This document shows positions 1 through 11,600 of a stretch of 64,000 nt of DNA, in pieces (position 1 is the first letter of the stretch; each line of letters starts with the position of its first letter). The DNA lies in assembly GCA_916048055.1 (NCBI GenBank), contig CAJZHL010000001.1, positions 682,001-746,000 on the forward strand, given 5' to 3'. The stretch comes from Pedinophyceae sp. YPF-701 (Eukaryota; Chlorophyta; Pedinophyceae). The notes under the pieces are model-generated. The model made no database searches and was not told the DNA's origin. It saw only the letters and a list, made by a program, of their open reading frames with translations. The position numbers and the translations under genes were made by a program.

Positions 1-170
1 CCCGGAGCAGCGACTCGAGCGATCGGGCCCGCTCGGGCCCCTGCGCCCTCACTCCCCCCTCGTCCGCCGCGCGCTCCTGAATCCCCCCCTCTCTCCTGCG
101 CACCGAAACGACGTCTGCTCGGCAGCGAACCCCCCCCACGCGCCCCGCGCCGCTGCCACGCTGCGCGCAG
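1..170. other. Intron or upstream part of the NUP93-like gene
   Basis: The stretch is C-rich and ends in a pyrimidine-rich tract followed by GCGCAG, a good splice acceptor for the exon that begins at 171. No further coding exon could be recognised before it. Confidence 0.5.
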
Positions 171-2033
171 GACAGCAAGCTGCGGAACCAGCTCGAGACG
201 GCGCAGGTCGGCAGCTCCAGGCACTACGGCAAGCTGGCAGAGCTCGACAGCTACATGCATCTCCGGTACCCGCGCGACAACGCGGACCCGAGCCCGGACG
301 CCAAGTGGCACCTGCTCTTCCTCTGTCTGCGCTGCGGCCTCGCGGACGAGGCCCGGCGCGTCAAGGACGAGATCCAGAGCCCTGAGCTGACGCACTTTGA
401 CGAGTGGCTGCGGCGCGGGTGCGTGGAGCAGTCCGAGGCGGAGCGGCTCGCGGAGACGTGCCAGCGCGTCGTGTCGAGCAGCCTGCAGGACCAGCGGAAC
501 AACGTGTGGCGGCTGCTCGTGCTGACGGTGATGTCGGGCATGCGCGACGCGCACAAGCGCTTCCTGGACCACTACGCGGACACCATGTTCTCGACGATCG
601 AGGACTTCCTGTGGTTCAAGCTCGCGATGTGCCGCGCGCTGGACCCCGCGCCCGGCGACTGGCCGTCCCCCGGCGGCGGGCACGTGTCGACGGGGTCGCC
701 CACGCTCGCCGCGGGGTCGGGGGGCGCCGGGCGGCGGCCGCAGTACACCGTGCGGGACATGCAGGCCGACATCAACCGGTGGCCCGAGGAGCATTATACC
801 CGGAAGGGGAGAGACCCCCTCCTGTATGTGTGGGTTCTACTCCTGACGATGCAGCCGCACGCGGCGCTCGACTACCTCAAGTCGGACTCCGGCGCCGCGC
901 GCTCGCACTCGGAGGCCGAGCTCGACGCCGTGCACATGGCGTACGCGCTGCACGTGGACGGCGCGCTGGCGGCGCTGCCGCCCGTGGCCAACGTCAACGC
1001 GGCCGCGGGCGCGCTGACGCTTCGGCCGTGGGAGCTGGTGTGGGAGCTCGCGCAGGACTACGCGCGCCGGATCGGGGACGCGGAGGCCGAGGCCGTCGCG
1101 CGGCACGGCCTCGAGACGGACAACGGTCCGGGCCCGCTCGGGGAGGGCGAGCGCGGGAGCTTCGCGGCGGCCGCTGCGCTCGAGTACGCGGTGGCTGCGT
1201 CGAAGATGGCCGGGACCGACTGCGAGAGCCTCGGCGCGCTCCTGCAGCGCCTCGTGACCGTCAACGCGCGCTTCGGGGCCACGCTCGGGCTGGCAAAGCC
1301 CACGGACGCGTCGCGGCTGGTGCACCTCGAGAACGGCGTTGACGGGGCGCTCAAGCGGCTGCGCGACGTGGCGGAGCGGTGCGAGAAGCAGGCGCAGCAC
1401 GACGCGGCCGTCGGCCTGTACCTCGCGGCCCGGGAGCCGCGCCCGGCGCTCAAGCTCCTGTCCATGAAAATCAGCAACCTCGTCGCGTCGCGGCAGAGCG
1501 ACCAGAGCACGCTGACGAGCACGGCGGAGTTCAACGACCTCTGCGCGCGCGGCGAGGAGGCGATGACGCAGCTCCGCGAGCTCCACCGCGCGCCGCCGAG
1601 CGAGGCGGAGTGCTTCGCCGCGCTGTTCAACACCGCCCACGTGCTCTGCAACGCGGCGGCCGCGCGGCTGGGCGGCGCGGGGGCGCGCGCGAAGTGGCAG
1701 GCGGCGAACGACCGGCTGCGCGAGATGGCGCGGTTCGTCCCGACGCCGCACGGGTCGGACGCGCAGGTCGAGGAGTGCCGCCGCGCGGTGGCGTCGCACC
1801 AGCACCTGCGCGCGCACATCAAGGACGTCCTGGTCGCGGCGGGCGAGGCGACGTACGAGCTCGCGCGGGACGACCGCGGCCGGGCCATCCAGCCCGCAGA
1901 CGAGCTGACGCACAGGCGGCTCGAGCTGCTGCAGCGGCTGGCGTCGGAGCTGAGAGAGAAGGAGGCGAACAGGAGACTGCAGGACCTGAAGTCGAGGCTG
2001 TCGCGGCTGACGGGGACGCGCGCCGGGTGGTAG
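171..2033 (+). CDS. NUP93: NUP93/Nic96-like nucleoporin, 3' part (partial)
   Basis: This is the terminal exon of a scaffold nucleoporin of the inner ring of the nuclear pore. The exon opens after an AG acceptor at 169-170 and stays in one frame to the TAG at 2031-2033. The protein has the Nic96-family pattern: a WHLLFLCLRCG segment near the start, then EDFLWFKL, then the EEHY...LLYVWVLLL...AALDYL block, followed by an all-helical C-terminus. In the family these segments bind the NUP188/NUP205 side and the pore scaffold. The N-terminal coiled coil lies on exons before the window, so about 620 residues are visible. The frame runs upstream of the first ATG (255), so that ATG is not the start. 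A Ser/Gly-rich insert lies near residues 165-190. Family assignment is by recall of the conserved pattern. Confidence 0.8.
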   Translation, partial: DSKLRNQLETAQVGSSRHYGKLAELDSYMHLRYPRDNADPSPDAKWHLLFLCLRCGLADEARRVKDEIQSPELTHFDEWLRRGCVEQSEAERLAETCQRVVSSSLQDQRNNVWRLLVLTVMSGMRDAHKRFLDHYADTMFSTIEDFLWFKLAMCRALDPAPGDWPSPGGGHVSTGSPTLAAGSGGAGRRPQYTVRDMQADINRWPEEHYTRKGRDPLLYVWVLLLTMQPHAALDYLKSDSGAARSHSEAELDAVHMAYALHVDGALAALPPVANVNAAAGALTLRPWELVWELAQDYARRIGDAEAEAVARHGLETDNGPGPLGEGERGSFAAAAALEYAVAASKMAGTDCESLGALLQRLVTVNARFGATLGLAKPTDASRLVHLENGVDGALKRLRDVAERCEKQAQHDAAVGLYLAAREPRPALKLLSMKISNLVASRQSDQSTLTSTAEFNDLCARGEEAMTQLRELHRAPPSEAECFAALFNTAHVLCNAAAARLGGAGARAKWQAANDRLREMARFVPTPHGSDAQVEECRRAVASHQHLRAHIKDVLVAAGEATYELARDDRGRAIQPADELTHRRLELLQRLASELREKEANRRLQDLKSRLSRLTGTRAGW

Positions 2034-2766
2034 GCGCGGCCGCCGGGGCCTGCTTGTGATGCCCGGCGCCGAGCGCTGACAGACGGGCGTGTTGTACTCC
2101 TAGCACGCTGCTGCCTTGACCAGGACGATAGCACACCCGCATTTCGTTTCGTGCGCGGGTGGTCAATTGACACTTTGTGTTGTACCCGGGGGGTGTTTGC
2201 TGTGTGTTGGGCGCTAGGAGGGGGGGAGCGCGGGAGATGTGGCGCCGGCGGACATACTTAGGGCAGGTCGAGCTCGATGGCAGGGACCAGTCTGCTGCAC
2301 GACACGCGGCGGTACGCTCGTGCTGGCGCGCGGGGCCCAGGTGTCGCCCGTGCACGACGACCAGTGCACGGGGGCGCCGGCTGCTGGGGCTGTCCTCTCG
2401 GCACCGGCCATCCTCCGGTGCCCTCGCGTCGCCGTGTGCACAGGAGTGCTGTCGTGTGGGATCTCCGGGACGGCCGAGCACCCTCGTGGCCATCCAGCCA
2501 CGCGGCGGGTTGGTTGCAGTCCTGCGGCCTCTGTCGCAGCGGTGTCGGGGCTCGCAGCTCGCGATTGACAAACATGGTGGGCGGGGATGGGTTCAGTCAA
2601 GCAGGCACAGGGCGCGGGTGCGCGGTGATTCGATGCTGGTCGCGACGCCAGCCCAGACGTGCCGGAGGAGGCGCGCCCAGCCATTGCGGCCGGTGCGTCG
2701 CCGCAGGGGGGGACTTGAGGGGGACGTGGGTAGCCAGCCAGCAGGTACGGTCGTGGAGGCCCCGGA
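2034..2766. other. Intergenic region between convergent genes
   Basis: The stretch lies between the stop of the NUP93-like gene and the stop of a minus-strand gene, so it should hold two 3' UTRs. The open frames here have skewed composition and no recognisable domain. A perfect 9-bp inverted repeat (CCCGTGCAC, 2347-2355, with its complement at 2364-2372, 8-nt loop) is the only structure seen. Confidence 0.5.
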
Positions 2767-2961
2767 TCACTCGTCGTCGCCGGGGGTGGGGTCGAGGAGG
2801 TCCGCGCCGGGGTGGAACGCTGCAGCCATCTTGTTGAGCCGGTAGAGGACGCGGTGAAAGACGGGTCCGCCGTCGAGAAACAGCAGGCGGACCGTCGCGT
2901 CTCGCCCGTCTTCACCGCCCGCCGCCGCGCGTTGCTGCAGGCCGTCGATGAGCTCCTGGGC
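2767..2961 (-). CDS. Terminal exon of an unidentified minus-strand gene (partial)
   Basis: On the minus strand an AG acceptor (GACCAGCAG) is followed by 64 codons and a TGA at 2767-2769. The peptide opens AQELIDGLQQR, contains the hydrophobic segment VRLLFLDGGPVFHRVLYRLNKMAAAF and ends in an acidic tail DPTPGDDE. The regular alternation of hydrophobic and charged residues looks like real protein, unlike the other frames here. The upstream exons could not be placed; 3.0-3.4 kb on the minus strand carries a Ser/Pro/Thr-rich open frame that might belong. No family is recognised. Confidence 0.45.
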   Translation of the reverse strand, partial: AQELIDGLQQRAAAGGEDGRDATVRLLFLDGGPVFHRVLYRLNKMAAAFHPGADLLDPTPGDDE

Positions 2962-3749
2962 CTGCTGGTCAGTCAGTCAGTCAGTGTGCAGATTTTCGCT
3001 CGTAGCAGGCGACTGGCGGCTCAGATGCTCCAACGCGGCAAACTACGGTCGAACATCGATACGGTCCTCCTCCCCCGGCCCCCCGCCGATCCGGGGGCGG
3101 CTGCCCGGGTCGGCGGTGAGGCGGTTGGCGCTGAGCCGCGGCTAGCTGCAGCGCCGGTGGGCCGGGGTGTCGCAGCCGCTAGGTGACCAGCCTGCGGCCG
3201 CGACGTCGGGGGTGCTCGTCCCACGTGCGGCTTCGCGCTGTCCGTTGAGGTCCTGCGAGCACCAGTTGTCCTGCCAGCACCAGTTGTTCTGGTGCTGGCC
3301 ACGGCGGGTGGCGCGGACGGGCTGGCGGTGGGCGCGGAGGGCTGGCTGGGGCGGCCCACGCTGCGGGTGCCCGGCGCGGGTCTGCTGCTCGTCGCGGGTC
3401 CGGGCGAGCAGGATGTGCTGCACTCGTGTGCCGCTGCGCTCGACGCGTGACGGTGCGTGGGGGCGGGAGACCTGCGCGAAGGGCGTCGTGTGAGCGGTCA
3501 GACCCTGGGGGCCAACCCTGCAGCGCTCGCTCGCAGGGGGGGCACCTCCCTCGGGGGGAGGTGCAACTGAGTCAGTCAAGCGGTCGGTTTGCCGTCGATG
3601 AGCTCGCTGGCGCCAAAACCTCCGCAGCTGCGCTCCTCCTGCAACTAACATCCTCCTGGCGGGAAATTTAGGTGTTGCGGGGTGCGGCGTCCGTCCGGAC
3701 CCGCGCACTGCAGCTGTGGCAGCAGGAGCTCGTCGCCTCGCCACGAAAC
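2962..3749. other. Unassigned region upstream of two divergent genes
   Basis: The region probably holds 5' exons of the minus-strand gene ending at 2767 and the promoter of the plus-strand gene starting at 3750. No exon could be supported. Low-complexity Ser/Pro frames and a strong inverted repeat at 3274-3298 are present. Confidence 0.35.
3274..3298. repeat. Perfect 10-bp inverted repeat with 5-nt loop
   Basis: CCAGCACCAG at 3274-3283 is followed by TTGTT and the exact complement CTGGTGCTGG at 3289-3298. A partial direct copy (GAGCACCAGTTGT) lies just before it. It would form a stable hairpin in DNA or RNA. No function is known. Confidence 0.7.
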
Positions 3750-6700
3750 ATGGCGCGAGGAGGCGCAAAGCGCAAGAATCAGAAGGTGAAGTCCAATGTC
3801 GAGACGTGTGGGCCATATTAGGACCCTGACCGCCGCAGCCTGCGGACTCAGCCGCACGAGAAGCACCCCTCAGGGCCGAGCGGGCGCAGTTGGGTGTCCG
3901 CGAACTCGGTGCCCCCGAAACTTGGCTCCGGGGCACGACGACACTCAGCTGCGCGCCGTTTGCGTAGATGGGGCGAATGCCGTGTCGTGAGGAGACGTGG
4001 GCGGCACTCGCGTCTGTCTCGCTGCGCCTTGCAAGCGGCCGTGCCGGGAACGCGCGCGGGCGATCGCGAGTCGTTACTTCTGAGCGCATAGGCATCCTCG
4101 AGTCTAGCTGCACTATTCGCGCTACTCAAGAGTCTTCTGCGCGCAGCGAGCGGCCGGAATCAGGGGCCGGGTCTTGCTGAGGGTCTCGCACCACTCCACC
4201 GCCGCGCAGGGGCTCGCGGGGTCAAAGCGTCCACCGTCGGGCGACGCGGACCCATCGACGGGAAGTCAACTCGCGAGTCATGGCAACGGTCATGAGGATA
4301 CCCCTCGGCGCACCCCAGGGCCGGAGGTCCCGACCCAGGACGCTCACGACGCGGAGCCAGGAGTCGGCAGGAATGCCCGACCGAAGCGGAGGGCCGGTCA
4401 GAAGGCCGAGGAACTGCTGAGGCAGCATTTCGCCGATGCTACCGCGGCTGCGACCCAGGCTTCGGGCAAGGGAGGGTTTCGGCCCAAACCGCCGACTCCT
4501 CTGCAAGGTACGCCGCCTCTCGTCCCGTAGGGTTCATACACATATATTTTGCGGGAAATTCGCGCGCAACCCATCGGCGCGCAGCCCGACTGGACGCCCC
4601 GCAACACGTGTTCTCAACCACCTGGACGCAGCGGGCGCCAGCGACCAAGAGGACACCCACATGGAGGTCGACTCCGGCGTGGATGCCGGTGGAGCCTCGG
4701 GCGGGTGGCATTCTCCCGATGGCGCACGTACCGGCGCAGGCGATGGCGCGGCAGTCAGTGCCGCGGGGAGCCTGGCCAGATGCGCCCAGGCGGTCATCCA
4801 GGGGCCCGACTCGGACCTCATCGTCAGCGATGCGCCGCAGTCTGGCGGGGAGAAGCTCCTGGACGCTCTGCAACAGCACGCAGAGGATCGCAGGAACGCG
4901 GCCGACCGCCCCGCTGCCGACAGCGCTGCAGGCGGTGCGCCCGCTGCCGCGAGCGACGGTGCGCCGGCGTCGGGGCGCCCCCAGCGACAGAAGGTTCCGA
5001 CGCGGAAGGCGCAAGAGGCCGCCGAGTCGCGCGCTCTCGCGGCTAAGACGGTCCTGGGCGTGAAGATGAAGTACGCAATTGGTGCGGCACACAGGCCTGG
5101 GTCAGGTCTCGCCTCGTACGCGAGCGCGCAGGACCTCGTGCAGGCCGCGGCAGAACGCCTTCGGCGCGGATGCGCTGCAGTATCGGAGGTTCCGCGCGGG
5201 AACGCGTGCGGCAGGGCCCGGGTCTGCACGATCGTCGAACTGCAGGTCGTCTTCGACCGCCCGCTCCCGGTGAAAGATACGATTGACGCAGTACCGCCTG
5301 TTTGGAATGGTGACTACGGTGTCCAACTCCTCAGCGACTGCGAGGCCGTGGAGACGGTCGCGCAGGTGCTGCAGCATCACAGGAAGGGTCACGCGTCCAC
5401 GAGCCCGTCCGGTTCAGAGCTCTCAGCGTCGAAGATCGTCGGGTGCGCATCGCGATCGCCGACGGGCCGTCGGTCGCGTTCGCCCTCCCCTCAACGACAC
5501 AGGGAGAAGAAGAAGTCATTCAGTCACGTACGTGTTCAGTTCACGTACGTGGCTCTCCACGGTGAGGGCTTCGACTCCAACGAGGCGTTCGTGGACATCA
5601 TCCACACCGACGAGCACTGCGGGCTCGTGGTCGTCCGCCCGCTGGTGGACGACAACGGCGCCCTCGTCCCCGACACGCTCGAGCTCATCGTGCAGTTCGA
5701 CCGGCCTCGGACGCAAACGGCCGCGGCCCGCGAGCTCGGCGTCGATCCGGAGGCGGTGCGGGGCGTCTCCGCGGTCTACGCGCAGGAGGCGATGCTGCTC
5801 AACAACTCTGCGGACGAGTCATCCGTCCTGCTGCGGGACTGCGGCAACGTGCGACAACGTCCGTTGTCGAAATCAGGGTGCGTGCCGGCCGAGTCGCAGC
5901 TCGCGGCGCAGCTCAGCGCCTCCGCCGCGCCACGCCGCCGCGTAGCACCGCGCCAGCAGAATAATTGTTGTCAGGTTGCACCCCGACTGACTCCCCCATG
6001 ACCATTGTGCCCGCCCTTGCAGGGGCCCGCGCCAACGCAAGTACGCGAAGGCGCGTCTACGTGGCGAGCCGCGCGCCGTACTTGCAGGCTTCAAGAAGCT
6101 GCACTGTGGGGCAGTGTGGTTGAAGCGCGTGGTGGAGGGCGGGTGCGTCTACACGGACGTGCTCGTGGAGTTCGTGTGCAGCTACCCGCTGCGAAAGGCC
6201 GCAGACATCCTAGTCGCGGAGGTCATCAGCCTCGAGCACGCTGAGCCCGGGGACGCGCGCGCAGAGCTGAAAACCGCGCGTGCCGACGCGAAAAAGCGCG
6301 CACGCGCCACCACCAAGATGGCGTCCCACACGCCTCCAGTTCCCGAGCAGGACGAGATTTTCGTCGGGGACCTGAGCAGGTACGTCCGCCCGCTCTCCCC
6401 TCGGGCCCAGCTCCACGCTGCGCGTGCGTCCGACCCGCGAAACACCGAGTCGAGTCGAGTGTCTGACGTGCCCACGACACCTGGTCTTCCTGCGTCGTTG
6501 CGAATCGCTGCAGCCTGGGACGCGGCATGATGCCGCCGTCGGATGTCGACGTGGCGGCGTTTCGTAAAGCCGCGGCCGAAGCCCACCCCAGGGAGATGTG
6601 CGAACTCTGGCGTGGGATGAGTGACGTCCATGCGCTGCTCGGCACGGACGGACGCGACGTGGCGCTACCCAAGGTGCGCCTGCACTCCTCGCGCGTCGAC

Positions 6701-8214
6701 GAGCGACTGCGCCAGCTCGCCTCTCGCGCCGGCTCGCGACCCGGCACGCACGCAACTCAACTTCGACTCCCCCCCGGCTGTCTCGACCCGCAGGTGCTCG
6801 AAGTGGTGAAGGTGCTCCGGGAGCAAGGAGTCAAACACCTTGTCGGTCCGGCTGAGGCCGCCTGCTTCCGCGACCCGGACGGCCGCGCGGACGCTGCAGG
6901 CCACACGTGGGAAACTATTACCCTCGCGGTCTGCATGGGGGATGTGTTCGGGGTGTTTTGGCGACGCAACAAGAAGGACAGCAACGGCATGCGTCTGGAT
7001 ATGAGCCAGGAGGACTTCCAGAGGCTCAGCAGGATGTCGGGTTTCTACCTGATCCTCACGCAGGTATTCCGCGTGGAGCCGGACGGGTCGGAGGTCTTCG
7101 TCGGCTGGGCGATCTGGTACGTGGGGGGCAGCGACCGGCTGGGCGAGCGCCTGAACGACGACGACCACCCGGCCGCCGACGGCCAGGTGTGGTTCAAGGG
7201 CACGACTGTCAAGACTCGGCGCACCATGGTGAGCACAGCATCCCCCTGCACTCCCGCTGCAGCGCGGCGCAGGCTGCGGCGCACGTGCGCCCGGCCAAGC
7301 TGTGCGACGCGGCCCTCGCTCCCGCGCGAATCTGCTGCGCAGGTGATGGTGTTCGAATCGAAGTACGCCTGGACCGGCGAGCGAGCGCTCCTCGCTGTCG
7401 ACAACTTTCCGCGCAATATTAAATCCAACGACGGCGAGAGGATCCTTGGGAGCGCCCTCGTCGAGATCCCCCCCCCCACACCGCAGACGTTTTATCTCGT
7501 GTGCGAGAGGCTGCGCGCGCGCTTGCAGCCCGGCTTCGAGCTTGCGTTCCGCGAGCTCACCAAGCCGCTCGCAGAGAAGGTCACGCTGAAAGACGGGACC
7601 AAAACTACTGGCTTCGACGACGAGAAGGCGCGGTTCGTGGAGTGGATGGACAACGTCGTCGCCTGGTACCCGGGTGGCGGTCTCGCGAACCACCGTGAAG
7701 TGAGAAAGTGCGCACACACACGCCACCAGTCGGGCCGCCGCGACGCGCGCGCCGCGGCGCGCGCCCGCCAGTCCCGCGCCGGTCTGTCGGCGGTCGCGCC
7801 TCCGAACACGCGCTACCCTGTTCGCTGCTGTGCAGGATCACGTTGAGCAATGGGAGCAAGCTCTGCGCGTGCTGGCACGCCTTCTACGAGTGGTTGGATC
7901 GCCCGGAGACGTCGGACGAGTCCAGGGGCGCCCCGATCGTCGGAGAGGTGCGGGAGCTGCTGGAAGCGAACCTGAAGGCCATGGTGGGAGGGCTCCCGGA
8001 CGATCCGGACCGTTTCTACCAGGACAAGGTCCGCCAGCTGGCGACGCCCATCGGCTTTGCCGCCGAAGAGCCCGCCGCGGCATCGCGCGCGACAGGCGCA
8101 GGCGCCCCCCTGAGCCCGCGTGCACCGGTGCCGCGCCGCCGCAGCACGGTCGCTGGACCGCGCTCGCCCCAGCGTGGCGCGCCAGCCGTCGCCGCGGGCG
8201 GTTCGCAGGGCTGA
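3750..8214 (+). CDS. Unknown protein, seven exons, about 1131 aa
   Basis: Exons inferred from splice signals and phase are 3750-3785, 4210-4507, 4632-5877, 6023-6379, 6514-7228, 7343-7707 and 7836-8214. Phases agree at every junction and the total divides by three. The product begins with a basic stretch (MARGGAKRKNQK) and has a disordered Ala/Gly/Ser-rich region to about residue 220. It then shows a folded block (HVRVQFTYVALHGEGF onward), a basic helical block near exon 4, and a globular C-terminal half rich in Trp and aromatic residues (exons 5-7). The tail is Pro/Ser/Arg-rich. An RSRSPSPQRHR stretch in exon 3 resembles SR-type linkers. I recognise no domain and give no function. The first exon is the least certain; exon 3 might hide a further in-frame intron around 5390-5520. 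Confidence 0.55.
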
Positions 8215-8689
8215 CCGGCGCCAGCCCGCTTAGCGGCACGTGGAGCCGAGCGGGGGGCGGGCGGGAGGTTCCAAAAGGAATGGTCACGCAGCAGGTGGGC
8301 TGCGGGCCGGATGCGCGCGATGGGAGCTCGCAGCGACGTACAGTGTGGCGAGGGAAGGTCCGAGGGACCTGGAGGCGGTCAGCGCGCAGGAGGAGGTGAG
8401 GTGTGAGGTGAGGTGGGGCGTTCTTGAGGTGTGAGGCGTTCTCACAGACCGCAGCCACTCCGCGGAGGCGACGGGCAGCGGGCCGTAGACCGCCCCCCGC
8501 GCGAGGCGCGCGGCTGCATCGGGGGCCGCCGGCGGGAGCGCGGGCACGGTGGCGCCGGGCGCGACACACCGTGGTGCAGCGGGCGCGCGTGGGGGCCGGG
8601 GTGCGTGTGAGATGCGCGGTGAGCACGGATGTCGCGCGGCGCGGGCGGGGGCGCGGCGATAAGAGCGGGGCGCGCGAGGCAAGGGGGGT
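8215..8689. other. Intergenic or 3' region, nothing recognised
   Basis: The stretch lies between the stop of the unknown seven-exon gene and the nearest coiled-coil-like coding on the minus strand. It includes short GT/AG-rich tandem text near 8395-8435 (repeated GGTGAGGTGTGAGG units). No gene is supported. Confidence 0.4.
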
Positions 8690-11600
8690 GGGCAAAATTG
8701 ACCTCCCGGTGCGGCCGCGGCGTCGAGGGCTCGCAAGCGCGTGTCCGCCCTGCGCCCACCCTCGAGGCGCGCCTCCGCGGCCTGGAGGTCCACGACGGTG
8801 TCGACATGGTCCTGGAGGTGCTCGTGGGCGGCAGCGAGGTCCGTCTCGAGTTGGAGCTCGCGCGCCTTCACGGGCCCCGGGTTGGTGTGTGTGCGCGAGC
8901 TGCCAGCGCTCGCGGTGGCGCTTGGCTTCCTGCGACGGAGGCGACGACACGGTGCGGGACGTGAGCGCGCGCGTGGAAGCATCGATGCGATGCACAGACA
9001 AACCAGTGCCGAGAGACTTCGAGCCTCAATGTAGACCTTTTCAGAGAGGATTCGTACGAGTTGCTCGTGTTCGAAGCCACGCACGAGCACAATTGCGCAA
9101 TCCCCGCATCGCAGCCGTCGTGGAGAACGAGCAGTTCTTCGCTGCTGCACGACCCAGAACCCCGGCCGCGCAACATGATGCCAACCATTGCTCCAGCAAG
9201 CAAAAGCCTCACCTTCCGGTGCTCGAACGCCTCCTCGTGCGCAGTCTGCAGGTCCCGCTGCAGGTCCTCGCAGCGCCTGTGCTCCTCGAGCGTCGCCTGC
9301 CGCGTCGCAGCCGTGCGCGCCTCCCCGGCCAGCCGCGACTCGAGCGCGTGCGCCTTGCGCCGCCTCCAGCTCCGCCACGTGGGCGTCGAGGCCGGACTGG
9401 GCCGCGCGGGCCGCGGCGAGCTCCGCACGGGCGAGCGTCGAGCGCCGCGGTCCGCGAGGTCCGCGGTCGCGACCTGCGACGACGCGAGGGTACCGGCGAA
9501 CACCCCTCCTGCGATCGCGGGCCGCTCCGTCCACGACGCCGTCGAGGCGCTCCTCGGCGTGCTCGAGCTCCTTCTGCGCAGGCCAGGGACCGGGACCGCC
9601 GCGTTCATCGAGGGCGGCTCGCGGCACCGGCTGTCGAACGCAGACAAACGACGACGGTCGCGCCCCATGGATACGTGTTCCGCACATGTCTCGAGCACGC
9701 GCGCGTGACGTGTGGGTTGCTGCGCGCCTGGGTATCCTCGAGCTGCTCCTCGAGAGCGCTCTCGTGCGTGCGACGCCGTGCGCCGCAACGCCTCCGGCTC
9801 CACCAACGCGTTGCGCACGCGCTCGCGTGCCGTCGGCAGGACACGCTTCGCGCCCTCGCCCTTCCGCGTGCCCGTGCGGCGCGCCTCCGTCTGGTCCACG
9901 ACCTTCGCCTTCGACTCCTGCATACGCGCACGAGAAAACCCCCACAATCAGCGAACAAGGACTTCCGTTCCATGCAAACACCAGCGAGCCGCGCTCGCGC
10001 GCACAACGACCCCGCACGCGCGCCCCGCACCTCGAGCTCCTGCTCCGTGCGCCACAGCCGCGCGGCGAGCTCCCTGCGCTCCCTCCGCGCCGCCCCGAGC
10101 GACCCGGCAACGCCCATCCGCCCGCGCCTGCAGATCCGCCACGCGCGCCTCCAGGTCCGCGCCCGCCTGCTCCGCCGCCGCCTCCGCGCCCGCCCGTGCC
10201 GCCTTCTCGCGCTCCGCCTGCTGCATGCACGGCTCGTCCATCACCGCCAGCTGCCCGAGCTGCCGGGCCCGCGCCTCCGCTGGGCGGCGCCCCGCGACCG
10301 CCTCCGCGGCGCCACGTGCCGCGTCATCGCGCGCCGCCCGCGTGTCCGCGAGCCCCGACATCACGCCCTCGCGGGCAGCGAGCGCGTCCGCAAGTTTGTT
10401 GTGCGCGTGGCGTCTCGCGCTCCGCCTCGGTCGCCGCGAGCGCCTCGACGCGCGCCCGGGACGGCGCCGCGGCCTCCGCGCGCGCCGCCTCGAGCTCGCC
10501 CGCGCGGGCCTCGGCCGCCCGCGCCGCGCCTGCGCGCACATCCACCAGCACTAGTTTGCTCGCGGCGGTGCTCCGGGTTGTTGAGGTCCACGCGCGCCTT
10601 CTCGAGCTCCGCCTGGAGCGTCCGGACCTCGTCCAACGCCAGCCGCGACACCCGGTGCGCGCCCCCGCCCCGCGGAGCGTGCCTGGCCTCGGTGCCAGCT
10701 AAAGGTCCGCCTGGGACCGCTCCAGGGCGCACTCCGCGTCCCGCGCGCGCCGCTGCAGCTCACGCACGCGCTCGTATCTCTGCGCTGCGCCCGCGTCCGC
10801 CGCAGACAGCCGCCCCTCGACGTCCGCGACGTGCGCACGCGGCGCCGACCCATCCGCCGTCAGCCTCTCTGCCTCCGCCCGCGCCTGCGCCGCGGAGCCC
10901 ACCTCGCGCGCCGCGCGGTCCTCCGCGGCAACCCGCGCGTCGCCCTCTGGCGCCCCGACGCGCGCCGCCGCCGCCTCCGCCGCGCCCGCGAGCTCCGAGA
11001 CGCGGCGCGCCGCCGCGTCGGCCTGGGCCTGCATCTGCTCGCCCAGCGCCGCGGCCTGCGCGTCCATCCGGGCCTCGCTCCCCCCCACGCGCGCGCAACC
11101 ATCGCGGCCAGGCCCTGCTCCTTGTCCGCGAGCGACGCGTTCAGTGCCTTGACCTCTGCCGGCAGAGAAGTCTTCTCTAGGCTGAGCCTCCGTGTTCACG
11201 TGCGCAGGCGGCCGCGGCGACCATGCGCGCCTCGTGGACCTCCGTCGGCAGCGCCTTCACGCGCGCCTCCGCGCCCTCCGCGCGCTCCGTGGCGACCGCA
11301 AGCTCGCCCTGAAGGACGCACACCTCCTCCAGGGCCAGCCGCGACTCCCCGGCGCGCGCCGCCGGCATCACCCCGGCGGCCTCGAGCTCCTCACGCGGCG
11401 CCTCGACCCGCGCGGACTCCTCGGCCATCGCGGCCCGAGCCCCGCCTCGCAGTCCAGGGTCGCCACACGCGCCTGCAGCGCCACCTCGGCCGCTCTCCGC
11501 GACGCGCACCTGCGCGCGCATGCCCTCGAGCGGCATTGTCGCGGCCGGGCTGCGCGCCGAACGTGTGCAGCGCAGCCTCCGCGACGTCGTCCAGCCCCGT

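Noticed and set aside
8424-11180. A 918-codon open frame on the plus strand
   Set aside because: It is Arg/Pro/Ala-rich without any domain, and the opposite strand carries coiled-coil heptads over the same span. High GC makes long shadow frames common here.
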